64,000 nucleotides of DNA from Pseudomonadota bacterium (GTDB lineage: Bacteria > Pseudomonadota > Gammaproteobacteria > Burkholderiales > Burkholderiaceae_C), in the NCBI GenBank assembly GCA_022566735.1, contig JADFIG010000013.1:20110-84109 (forward strand). Reading direction: 5' to 3'. A model generated the notes under the pieces. It was not told the DNA's origin. It saw only the letters and a list, made by a program, of their open reading frames with translations, and searched no databases. Position numbers and translations under genes: made by a program. This document shows, one piece after another, positions 8,369 through 15,152 of this stretch. The number at the start of each line of letters is the position of its first letter. Positions within the stretch are counted from its first letter, which is position 1.

Positions 8369-8551
8369 TCAGTCGCATTCAATTTCTCTGGTGGATAGCC
8401 AGATATAGGGAGCGCTGCAAGCCTCTTCCCCGTTGACTGTGACGCTCCAACCTGTGAGGTATCCGTTTCCACCAACCACTTTGGCGGCCCAGCTAAATCC
8501 GCCGGCGCCAAGAAGTGCGCCAAAAATCATGCCAAAGATGAATCTTTTCAT
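8369..8551 (-). CDS. Small secreted or membrane-anchored protein
   Basis: 60 residues. MKRFIFGMIFGALLGAGGF is a signal anchor or signal peptide (possible cleavage after SWAA), followed by about 38 residues with two Cys (EEACSAPYIW, REIEC) that could form a disulfide outside the cytoplasm. Located between the lipoprotein and another exported mini-protein, forming a three-gene set of exported products beside the repressor. Confidence 0.65.
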   Translation of the reverse strand: MKRFIFGMIFGALLGAGGFSWAAKVVGGNGYLTGWSVTVNGEEACSAPYIWLSTREIECD

Positions 8552-8572
8552 GAAAAACCTATGGCGGTTTTT

Positions 8573-8698
8573 TCAATGGCAGTGGCGCATGCCCGTGCTG
8601 TGGTCAATGTGGCAACCCATCCGATCAGTGCCGCCTGAGTGGGCGAATGCAAGGGCGGCGAACACGCCGAGAACGGACGCGATGATGAGCTTCTTCAT
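8573..8698 (-). CDS. 41-residue exported YHYH-like peptide
   Basis: Too short for most gene finders. ATG at 8698, stop at 8573. MKKLIIASVLGVFAALAFA is a signal peptide. The mature part HSGGTDRMGCHIDHSTG then MRHCH matches the His/Cys pattern H-x-G-G-T-D-x-x-G-C-H ... H-C-H of the YHYH-type mini-domain found in small bacterial and phage exported proteins. The two Cys and four or more His could bind a metal. Function is unknown. Confidence 0.7.
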   Translation of the reverse strand: MKKLIIASVLGVFAALAFAHSGGTDRMGCHIDHSTGMRHCH

Positions 8699-8740
8699 GG
8701 GTTTCTCCCTGTTTCGGCTGAAATAGGCCAGCCGGTCGCC

Positions 8741-9499
8741 TTATCTTGTGGTTGCCTGACGCCTGATTCTCAAGTGCGCTTGAACGACTGCGCGCACGTG
8801 CAGCTGCATCTGCAGCGTTGACAGAGACGCATACCTGCTGCCTGCCGGGGGTCTGGCTTCAAAATGCCCATCCACCATCGGTGTGTAGTAACGCAAAATC
8901 TTGGTGCCGCCTGATGTCTCCACGATGACGGCCTCGCCAGCAGCCAGCAGTTCTAATGACTCAGGGCTTGTATCGATGGCGATGAAATCCCCGGGGTTGT
9001 AGTCGGGGCTCATTGAGTCATCGTCAATTCTCCAAACCACTGCGCCCTCAGAAAAATCCACTGGCGCAGCCAATTCACCATCTACGACATTCGCACGTGA
9101 CAAAACATCCACTCCCATGCGGCCCCATGGAACAACTGGGGCTCTGTGAGTGGCATTAAACGCGGATGCAGAAAACCCTTGTGTGAACTGAGTCGCATTT
9201 CGTGCCGACACCCCCTCAGCTTCGGGGGTGGTTGAGGGCGCATTTTTGCCCGCCCATCGGCCAATTGGCTGATGGCCGCTGCTGCTGCGAAGCATCCAGC
9301 CATCACAACCGGGGAGCTCGTGGATCTTGGCGATGGTCTTTTCGGTGATTGGTCGCTCACCTTCGATCATCTGTCGCACGAACGCGCCACTGCTGTAGCC
9401 CAAGGACCTGCCGAGCCAAGTCTTGTTGCCGTCGTACTTTTGCTCCAGCAGGTCCGCCAAGCGCTGGGCCCGGTGCTGGTTGAGGTCGTCATCCGTCAT
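8741..9499 (-). CDS. CI/LexA-like phage repressor (HTH plus S24-like domain)
   Basis: 252 residues from ATG at 9499; an in-frame GTG at 9517 would lie within the operators and is less likely. Residues 5-70 form an XRE-type helix-turn-helix (WLGRSLGYSSGAFVRQMIEG). The C-terminal half is an S24/LexA-like domain with VVWRIDDDSMSPDYNPGDF (nucleophile Ser in DDSMSP) and GEAVIVETSGGTKILRYYTP carrying the Lys region. It should hold lysogeny by binding the five GATAGC operators and be inactivated by RecA-stimulated self-cleavage. The divergent neighbour is a Cro-like gene. Confidence 0.9.
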   Translation of the reverse strand: MTDDDLNQHRAQRLADLLEQKYDGNKTWLGRSLGYSSGAFVRQMIEGERPITEKTIAKIHELPGCDGWMLRSSSGHQPIGRWAGKNAPSTTPEAEGVSARNATQFTQGFSASAFNATHRAPVVPWGRMGVDVLSRANVVDGELAAPVDFSEGAVVWRIDDDSMSPDYNPGDFIAIDTSPESLELLAAGEAVIVETSGGTKILRYYTPMVDGHFEARPPAGSRYASLSTLQMQLHVRAVVQAHLRIRRQATTR

Positions 9500-9506
9500 C
9501 TTGAAA

Positions 9507-9566
9507 CGATAGCGCACGCTACGATAGCAAATGCCGCTTTACAGTGATAGCAAACGCTACTAAGAT
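9507..9566 (+). promoter_or_regulatory. Immunity control region: three operators and rightward PR-like promoter
   Basis: Three copies of the operator word lie at 9508-9519 (GATAGCGCACGC), 9523-9534 (GATAGCAAATGC) and 9546-9557 (GATAGCAAACGC). A strong rightward promoter, TTTACA at 9538-9543, 17 bases, TAAGAT at 9561-9566, contains the third operator in its spacer. The predicted start of transcription is about 9573, so the Cro-like message starting at ATG 9574 would be leaderless. No strong leftward promoter for the repressor is obvious. Confidence 0.75.
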
Positions 9567-9573
9567 GCGGCGC

Positions 9574-9843
9574 ATGGAACTGCATGACTACCTGAAAGAG
9601 CGCGGGCGCACAAAGGATCTCGCTGGTCGGATCGGCATTTCGCCTGCCTATCTTTACCAGATGGCCACCCGTCGGCGTCCTGTGCCACCCGATGTTGCGC
9701 CCCAGATCGAGCACACCACCGATGGCTTGGTGCGTCGCTGGGACCTGCGCCCGGAAGACTGGCACCGCATCTGGCCCGAGCTGATCGGGACGGAGGGCGC
9801 CCCTGCTGTGTCCGTTGAGGCAGGGGAGGTCGGCCATGGCTGA
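9574..9843 (+). CDS. YdaS/Cro-family transcriptional regulator
   Basis: 89 residues from ATG at 9574; in-frame upstream starts at 9544 and 9565 fall in the promoter. MELHDYLKERGRTKDLAGRI then GISPAYLYQMATRRRPVPPD is the YdaS antitoxin/Cro-superfamily helix-turn-helix, and VRRWDLRPEDWHRIWPEL is its usual C-terminal tail. It is divergent from the repressor and sits on the PR-like promoter, so it is the likely lytic-switch Cro equivalent. Confidence 0.9.
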   Translation: MELHDYLKERGRTKDLAGRIGISPAYLYQMATRRRPVPPDVAPQIEHTTDGLVRRWDLRPEDWHRIWPELIGTEGAPAVSVEAGEVGHG

Positions 9844-10189
9844 CCGCGCAGGCAAGGGCAGTGCGATTGCCCGTGTGCGCCGCAGGCAGGCTGCTTGCAT
9901 CGTTCGGGCGGCACATGAACGCAGCGAGCGACTCAGCCGCTTGCTGGGCCGCCAGGAATCAGCCGAAATGAAGCCCGCGCTTTGGCGGGATCTGATGGCC
10001 GAGGCGCAAGCACCGAAATCGACAGCGCAACAGGACCGCCACCACTTCCTGTCAGGGCCTGAATGGCGGCCTGTGCCTGAAGCACAAACGCCTCGCTTAC
10101 CCGCAAGTCGTCGCGCTGGAGAGCGTTTGCAAGCGTTGCTGCAAGCGATCCGCAAAGTGCTGGCTGCTCTGCGCGGAGGTGTGACATGA
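9836..10189 (+). CDS. Hypothetical basic phage protein
   Basis: 117 residues, ATG at 9836 overlapping the Cro-like stop by eight bases. The N-terminal 45 residues are strongly basic and helical (IARVRRRQAACIVRAAHERS). The later part has poorer codon bias and overlaps an opposite-strand open frame at 9933-10283, so its 3' extent may be non-coding. No family recognised. Confidence 0.55.
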   Translation: MADRAGKGSAIARVRRRQAACIVRAAHERSERLSRLLGRQESAEMKPALWRDLMAEAQAPKSTAQQDRHHFLSGPEWRPVPEAQTPRLPASRRAGERLQALLQAIRKVLAALRGGVT

Positions 10190-10283
10190 GCGCCGTCAGC
10201 AGGTCTCGTGTGGCTGCCGCATGTTCGGCCAACGACAGCAAGTCGCGCATCAAGTCTTCCAGCGGATCCATTTCCATGGCCAT
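9933..10283 (-). CDS. Possible antisense hypothetical protein
   Basis: 116 residues on the minus strand, GAAGGGG before the ATG at 10283. The first 75 residues look like a genuine helical protein (MDPLEDLMRDLLSLAEHAAA, LQRDDLRVSEAFVLQAQAAI) and read better than the plus-strand frame opposite. It would be convergent with the Cro operon. Either this or the 3' half of the plus-strand gene at 9836-10189 is real, perhaps both. No family recognised. Confidence 0.4.
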   Translation of the reverse strand: MAMEMDPLEDLMRDLLSLAEHAAATRDLLTALMSHLRAEQPALCGSLAATLANALQRDDLRVSEAFVLQAQAAIQALTGSGGGPVALSISVLAPRPSDPAKARASFRLIPGGPASG

Positions 10284-10356
10284 CCCCTTCGTGATCTGTG
10301 GTCGTGTGGAAGCGCCATTGCATCACGTCGGTGGACTGCCGCCAATCACCAGTTTT

Positions 10357-10464
10357 GCCCCGACATGCCGCGAAGCGTCGCGCAGCCCCAGCCATCGAGC
10401 TGGCGCCTTTTTCCTCCCTGAAAGCGAGCCCGAAAGGGCTTTGCGCGACTGGCATGTCGGGGGC
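10357..10464. repeat. Long imperfect inverted repeat / structured RNA element
   Basis: GCCCCGACATGCC (10357-10369) pairs with GGCATGTCGGGG (10451-10462). Inside it GTCGCGCA plus GCCC (10377-10388) pairs with GGGC plus TGCGCGAC (10436-10449). Two small hairpins sit in the centre: CCAGC/GCTGG at 10388-10403 followed by CCTTTTT, and AGCCC/GGGCT at 10427-10440. On the plus strand it ends in TTTATT. It occupies the place of lambda nutR-tR1, between Cro and the next rightward gene, so it may be a terminator or structured leader. Confidence 0.55.
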
Positions 10465-10465
10465 T

Positions 10466-10612
10466 TTATTCATCACTGGCCGCGGCAGAGCGCAGCTGCT
10501 GCGCGTGGTCCGAGAAGGCATCCGCAGCAGCGAGCTGCGCACGGCGGATGACCTGAGACAGCAGCGCCTCGGCCCACGTCTGATCACTGTCACCAACTTC
10601 GGAGTCGCCCAT
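10466..10612 (-). CDS. Possible small antisense protein
   Basis: 48 residues on the minus strand, acidic and helical (MGDSEVGDSDQTWAEALL then SQVIRRAQLAAADAFSDH). It would end just before the long inverted repeat and begin opposite the start of the plus-strand gene at 10611. The plus strand between 10190 and 10610 has no convincing gene, so this frame and the 9933-10283 frame may be a leftward pair. Evidence is only sequence character. Confidence 0.35.
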   Translation of the reverse strand: MGDSEVGDSDQTWAEALLSQVIRRAQLAAADAFSDHAQQLRSAAASDE

Positions 10613-10946
10613 GTCTTCCACCAAATTTATCCCCATTGAATGCGACGGCGAGCAAGCGCCCGAGTTTTCCGTCACGTTGCTTGATCGCTCCCTCGGCGCT
10701 CTCAGCGAAAGCCTGGAGGTTCGGCTGCAAGACAGCCTCAAAGCCGCGTTCCACAAGCATTGCCGCCGCCGTGGCTGCGACATGAGCGAACGCATTCGAG
10801 AGCTCATGGCCCTCGACTGCTTCGGCGCTGACCATGTGCGCACTTTGATCGCTTCGCAACTCGATGTCATCGGGGTCGGCGCCCAGCACCTTGCCCAGCC
10901 CGCCGCACCGGCGGATGCACCTGCAGCTGTCCGGACAGCAGGCTGA
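10611..10946 (+). CDS. Hypothetical phage early protein
   Basis: 111 residues. GGAG seven bases before the ATG. The middle has RLQDSLKAAFHKHCRRRGCD followed by MSERIRELMALDCFGADH, a helix-rich stretch that could be a ribbon-helix-helix or CII-like DNA-binding fold, then an Ala/Pro tail. Its place, first after the structured element downstream of Cro, is where a CII-like activator or replication regulator would be. No confident family. Confidence 0.65.
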   Translation: MSSTKFIPIECDGEQAPEFSVTLLDRSLGALSESLEVRLQDSLKAAFHKHCRRRGCDMSERIRELMALDCFGADHVRTLIASQLDVIGVGAQHLAQPAAPADAPAAVRTAG

Positions 10947-10958
10947 TCAACCTGTCAG

Positions 10959-11270
10959 ATGTCACGGCCATGGAATTCGCTCAACGAGAACAGGCCCGTT
11001 TGGTTCGCCCGGGTCATGGCTGTTCGACCTCGCTGCTTCGTCACGCCAGAGTCGTGGAGCACCTACCTCGAAGCAGTGCACCAAGAGTCGCAAGAGGACG
11101 AATCACTGCGTGCACAACTGCATCGTGGCCAGCCTCCCGACTACTGCGAGGACTGCACGGTCAAGCACCAAGTGCGCATGTACCGCGCTGGGCTGTGCTC
11201 CCCACCCGAGGGGGCCCAGTCTCCACTGATGCCCATCGAGCTGCCGGGAGTCATGAATGAGTCTGAGTGA
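10959..11270 (+). CDS. Small Cys-rich phage protein (CEDC motif)
   Basis: 103 residues from ATG at 10959; ATG at 11016 is an alternative. The C-terminal half has DYCEDCTVKHQVRMYRAGLC, a C-x2-C followed 16 residues later by another Cys, a pattern common in small phage proteins of unknown role. It overlaps the next gene by 14 bases within the rightward early operon. Confidence 0.7.
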   Translation: MSRPWNSLNENRPVWFARVMAVRPRCFVTPESWSTYLEAVHQESQEDESLRAQLHRGQPPDYCEDCTVKHQVRMYRAGLCSPPEGAQSPLMPIELPGVMNESE

Positions 11271-11457
11271 CCCATTGACCGGCGCCGTGCATGCAGCGAC
11301 GGCCTGCGACGGCAAGCAGCGTTTTGAGACGTTACGCCTGGCTCAACAGGTGCTGCTGCGCAGCAAGTACTCGCGCCCCGGTCGAGCCGCCTACCGTTGC
11401 CAGCACTGCGGGGGATTCCACCTGGGCACATCCAACAGAAAGAAGGCCGCCCGATGA
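11257..11457 (+). CDS. Small zinc-ribbon phage protein
   Basis: 66 residues. A helix (FETLRLAQQVLLRSKYSRPG) followed by YRCQHCGGFHLGTSNRKK, where C-x2-C plus His suits a treble-clef zinc site. Overlaps its neighbours at both ends (ATGA with the next gene). Function unknown. Confidence 0.75.
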   Translation: MSLSDPLTGAVHAATACDGKQRFETLRLAQQVLLRSKYSRPGRAAYRCQHCGGFHLGTSNRKKAAR

Positions 11458-11924
11458 CTGCCTCCATCAACCTTCTGCCCACGATGCGCAAAGCAGTCAG
11501 CCGCACGGCGTGCCTTACCGAGGCAGAGCGCGACACGATCATGGTGCCCACCCTTGAGGCCCTTGGCTTCATGCGCGAGAGCATTGCCGCAGCTCACCAC
11601 TGGAACATCCTGGCCGAGGCCTGCGGCATTGGGCTCACCCTGACAGAGGTGGGCATCTGCTCCGACGAGGAAAGCGTCAATCTGCTCACCGCGGGCTACA
11701 CCGCCATCGGCGACATCGGTGCGCGCTTCCCCGCCACCCACCACTACGCACCGCAGGGCGCCGAGCTGGCCGCCATTGATGCCGCGATCGAGCGGCATGC
11801 CGTTCAGCTGCTGCTGTGCACATCCAAAGACCTGCACAAGGCTATTAAGCGCCGCACCCAGCTCAAGAAGCTGGCGCGAAAGGGCCGTCTGCAGCGCATC
11901 ACTGCGATTGGAGTTCAACCATGA
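11454..11924 (+). CDS. Hypothetical phage early protein
   Basis: 156 residues from ATG at 11454, which overlaps the previous stop (ATGA); the frame is open upstream but that is the neighbour's coding DNA. All-helical, with RESIAAAHHWNILAEACGIG and AIERHAVQLLLCTSKDLHKA, and a basic C-terminus (KRRTQLKKLARKGRLQR). No known motif. Confidence 0.7.
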   Translation: MTASINLLPTMRKAVSRTACLTEAERDTIMVPTLEALGFMRESIAAAHHWNILAEACGIGLTLTEVGICSDEESVNLLTAGYTAIGDIGARFPATHHYAPQGAELAAIDAAIERHAVQLLLCTSKDLHKAIKRRTQLKKLARKGRLQRITAIGVQP

Positions 11925-12403
11925 ACATTCCCTCTCTCTACAAGCCCCAGCGGGGATCGATACCTGCGCAAAGCCTGGTGACGCTGGCTGGGACCGCGAA
12001 TGGGCGCTTGGCCAGCGCCGCACTGCTGGAAGCAATTGGTCAGCCGCACCACTATGCGGGACTGGGTAACTGCTTGGCCCTTTGCGTTGATCACGGCCTG
12101 CTGCTCAAAGAGCGCGACGGCAACCTGACGTTCTGGAGCATCACGTCCACAGGTTTGAGCGTGGCGCGGGAGCTCAGCGCACCCGACGACCAGCAGGTGG
12201 ACGCCCCGGCGGAAGCGAGGGCCCCACGACAGCCGGCCCAGGAGCCAAAGCCCGATGACACAGGCGCCGACTTCGCGCTCACCGCCAACGGCCGCCTGCT
12301 CATCGAGGCCAACGGGCGCCAGGTGATGCTCGATCAAGCCCAGACCGACAAGCTCATCGAGTACATCGACGCGCAGCGTGGCGTTGAGTGGGAGGCGGCG
12401 TGA
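11921..12403 (+). CDS. Hypothetical phage early protein
   Basis: 160 residues, ATGA overlap upstream and GTGA overlap downstream. Residues 15-85 could be a winged helix (ANGRLASAALLEAIGQPHHY, LALCVDHGLLLKERDGNLTF). A proline-rich linker leads to a C-terminal segment ANGRLLIEANGRQVMLDQAQ and TDKLIEYIDAQRG, which resembles short phage regulators. A role in gene control or replication is only an inference. Confidence 0.65.
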   Translation: MNIPSLYKPQRGSIPAQSLVTLAGTANGRLASAALLEAIGQPHHYAGLGNCLALCVDHGLLLKERDGNLTFWSITSTGLSVARELSAPDDQQVDAPAEARAPRQPAQEPKPDDTGADFALTANGRLLIEANGRQVMLDQAQTDKLIEYIDAQRGVEWEAA

Positions 12404-14916
12404 GCGACTACACCGACTTCCTGCGACGCAAGATCAAGCTGGCCAGCTTCAAGGGCTTTGACGTCGATCCGGTAGAGATCAACCCCAAGCTCAAGCCGCA
12501 CACAAAGGATATCGTGCGGTGGGCGGCCAAGGGCGGCAACCGGGCGATCTTCGCGGCGTTCGGGCTCCACAAGACAGTCACGGCGCTTGAGCTCATGCGG
12601 CTCATCGGCTTGCACCGACCAGGTGGCGTGCGTGGCATCGTCTGCCCGCTGGGGGTGCGCCAAGAGTTCATCACCCAGGCAGCCCAGCACTTCCATGGCC
12701 AGCACGCCATCGATGTCCGCTTCGTCCGTCACGACAATGAGATCGACGACGAGCGCACGATCTACCTCACGAACTACGAGGCAGTGCGTGAGGGCAACGT
12801 TGACCCGTCTCGCTGGCGCGCCAGCAGCTTGGACGAGGCTGACGTGCTGCGCAGCTTCGGCAGCAAGACCTACCAAGAGTTCTTGCCGCAGTTCAGGGGA
12901 GTGGAATTCAAGTTCGTGCAGACGGCAACGCCAAGCCCGAACCGATTCAAGGAGCTGATCCACTACGCCGCCTATCTCGGCGTCATGGACTCTGGCCAGG
13001 CCCTGACCAGGTTCTTCCAACGTGACAGCGAGAAGGCCGGCAATCTGACGCTGTACCCGCACAAGGAAGAAGAATTCTGGCTCTGGGTGTCGAGCTGGGC
13101 AGTGTTCATCCAGTATCCCAGCGACCTGGGCCACAGCGACGAAGGCTACGTGCTGCCCGAAATGGAGGTCCGGTACCACGAGGTGCCCAGCGACTACACC
13201 AAAGCTGGCCATGAGCGCGACGGCCAGGCGCTCATGTTCAACGATCCGGCGCTTGGGCTGTCTGCAGCTGCTGGCGAAAAGCGGGACAGCATGCCGGCCC
13301 GCGTGGCCAAGGTGCGCGAGATCATCGACCAATCGCCGACAGACCACTTCATCGTTTGGCACGACCTGGAGGCTGAACGCCACGCCATCCAGGCGGCCAT
13401 CCCCGAGGCCGTCAGCGTCTGGGGAACACAGGTCCTGGATGAGCGCGAGCAGCGCATCGCTGCCTTTGGCGACGGCCAGTTCCGGATCTTGAGCACCAAG
13501 CCGGTGATCGCAGGTGCCGGTTGCAACTTTCAGCGGCACTGCCACCGAGAAATCTTCGCGGGCATCGGCTTCAAGTTCCGCGACTTCATCCAGTCGATCC
13601 ACCGCGTGCAGCGCTTTCAGCAGCAGCACCGCGTGCGCATCGACATCGTCTACAGCGAGGCCGAGCGTGAGGTGCTGCGCACCCTGTTGGCCAAGTGGGA
13701 ACAGCACAAAGAAATGGTGAAGAAGATGACCGAGATCATTCGACGCTACGGCCTCAACCAGCTGGCCATGCAGGAAACACTGGCCAGGTCCCTCGGTGTC
13801 GATCGCATCGAGGTAACTGGCGAGCGATTCACGGTGGCCAACAACGACTGCGTCGAAGAGGCCAAGCTGCAGCCTGACAACCACGTCGATCTGATCGTCA
13901 CATCGATCCCGTTCGCCAACCACTACGAGTACAGCCCCAGCTACAACGACTTCGGGCACACCGAGAACAACGACCACTTCTGGGCGCAGATGGACTACCT
14001 GACGCCGGAGTTGCTGCGCATCCTCAAGCCCGGCCGCATCTACGCGTGCCACGTGAAGGACCGGATCCTCTTCGGCAACGTCACCGGCGCAGGCGCCCCC
14101 ACAGTCAGCCCGTTCCACTGCGAGGCCATCATGCACGGCCGCAAGCACGGCTTCGATTACATGGGCCTGATCACGGTTGTGACGGACGTCGTGCGGGAGA
14201 ACAACCAGACCTACCGCCTGGGCTGGTCTGAGCAGTGCAAGGACGGCACGAAGATGGGCGTTGGATCGCCCGAGTACATCGTCCTGTTCCGCAAGCCCCA
14301 GACGGACCGCTCCAAGGGCTACGCCGATACGCCGGTGCGCAAGACGAAAGACGCCTACACCCGGGCCCAGTGGCAGGTGGATGCGCATGCTTTCTGGCGA
14401 TCGAGCGGCAACCGCCAGATCACGGCTGAGGAGCTGGCCGCCCTGGGCCCGTCGAAGCTGGCCAAGCTCTTCACGCAGTTCAGCCTGGCCAACGTCTACG
14501 ACTACGAGTTCCACGTGCGCATCGGCAAGGAGCTGGAGCTCAGGGGCGCTCTGCCCAGCGAGTTCATGAGCCTGGCGCCTGGCAGCCATCACCCGGACGT
14601 GTGGCACGACGTCACGCGCATGCTGACCCTCAACAGTGACCAGTCGCGTCGCGCAGTTGAAAAGCATGTGTGCCCGCTGCAGTTCGACATTGTTGATCGC
14701 CTGATCGATCGCTACAGCAGCCCCGACGAGCTCGTCTACGACCCGTTCTGTGGTCTTGGCACCGTGCCTTACCGGGCAATCCTCAAGGGCCGTCGCGGCG
14801 GTGGCAGCGAGCTCAATCCGGGCTACTTCATGGACCAGGTGCACTACCTGAGGTCGGCCGAGCGCGAGTTCAGCATGCCGAGCCTGTTCGATGTGCTGGA
14901 AGCGGAGGCCGCGTGA
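12400..14916 (+). CDS. Helicase-DNA methyltransferase fusion protein
   Basis: 838 residues, GTG start overlapping the previous stop. Residues 1-460 are an SF2 helicase-like module: AAFGLHKTVTALELMR (Walker A with the usual Gly before Lys replaced by His), SSLDEADVLRSFG (motif II, DEAD), and DFIQSIHRVQRFQQ (motif VI). Residues 470-838 are a beta-class amino-methyltransferase: DLIVTSIPFANHYEYS as motif IV (TSIPF where TSPPY is usual) and YDPFCGLGTVPYRAIL with GGGSELNPGYF as the SAM-binding motif. It probably methylates adenine N6 or cytosine N4 in phage DNA. No nuclease domain is present, but a small HNH gene follows with a GTGA overlap. Confidence 0.85.
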   Translation: MSDYTDFLRRKIKLASFKGFDVDPVEINPKLKPHTKDIVRWAAKGGNRAIFAAFGLHKTVTALELMRLIGLHRPGGVRGIVCPLGVRQEFITQAAQHFHGQHAIDVRFVRHDNEIDDERTIYLTNYEAVREGNVDPSRWRASSLDEADVLRSFGSKTYQEFLPQFRGVEFKFVQTATPSPNRFKELIHYAAYLGVMDSGQALTRFFQRDSEKAGNLTLYPHKEEEFWLWVSSWAVFIQYPSDLGHSDEGYVLPEMEVRYHEVPSDYTKAGHERDGQALMFNDPALGLSAAAGEKRDSMPARVAKVREIIDQSPTDHFIVWHDLEAERHAIQAAIPEAVSVWGTQVLDEREQRIAAFGDGQFRILSTKPVIAGAGCNFQRHCHREIFAGIGFKFRDFIQSIHRVQRFQQQHRVRIDIVYSEAEREVLRTLLAKWEQHKEMVKKMTEIIRRYGLNQLAMQETLARSLGVDRIEVTGERFTVANNDCVEEAKLQPDNHVDLIVTSIPFANHYEYSPSYNDFGHTENNDHFWAQMDYLTPELLRILKPGRIYACHVKDRILFGNVTGAGAPTVSPFHCEAIMHGRKHGFDYMGLITVVTDVVRENNQTYRLGWSEQCKDGTKMGVGSPEYIVLFRKPQTDRSKGYADTPVRKTKDAYTRAQWQVDAHAFWRSSGNRQITAEELAALGPSKLAKLFTQFSLANVYDYEFHVRIGKELELRGALPSEFMSLAPGSHHPDVWHDVTRMLTLNSDQSRRAVEKHVCPLQFDIVDRLIDRYSSPDELVYDPFCGLGTVPYRAILKGRRGGGSELNPGYFMDQVHYLRSAEREFSMPSLFDVLEAEAA

Positions 14917-15152
14917 CCTCTGCGGCTCCCCTGACACCCAGCGAATGCAACCTGCAGGACTTCCCGTTCATGCCGCTGGAGGTCAACTACACCTGTCGCT
15001 ATTGCGGTGCGCGGGGTGTTCGCCTGGAGGCTGATCACGTCATTCCAGTCGCCAGAGGTGGGGCGACGTGTATGAAAAACCTAGCCACTGCATGCTTCCC
15101 CTGCAACCGCTCAAAGGGTTCGAAGCTCCCCGAGGAGTGGCGTGGAGCATGA
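14913..15152 (+). CDS. Small HNH endonuclease-family protein
   Basis: 79 residues, GTG start overlapping the methyltransferase stop. YTCRYCGARGVRLEADHVIP (C-x2-C and the DH of the HNH), GGATCMKNLATACFPCNRSK (Asn and second C-x2-C) make a complete zinc-anchored HNH fold with nothing else attached. It is translationally coupled to both the helicase-methyltransferase and the replication gene. It may nick DNA in replication or recombination, or act with the methyltransferase. Confidence 0.85.
   Translation: MTSAAPLTPSECNLQDFPFMPLEVNYTCRYCGARGVRLEADHVIPVARGGATCMKNLATACFPCNRSKGSKLPEEWRGA

Noticed and set aside
12334..14937. A 2.6 kb open frame opposite the helicase-methyltransferase
   Set aside because: Shadow of the plus-strand gene, whose helicase and methyltransferase motifs are clear; the minus frame has no ribosome site or recognisable domain.
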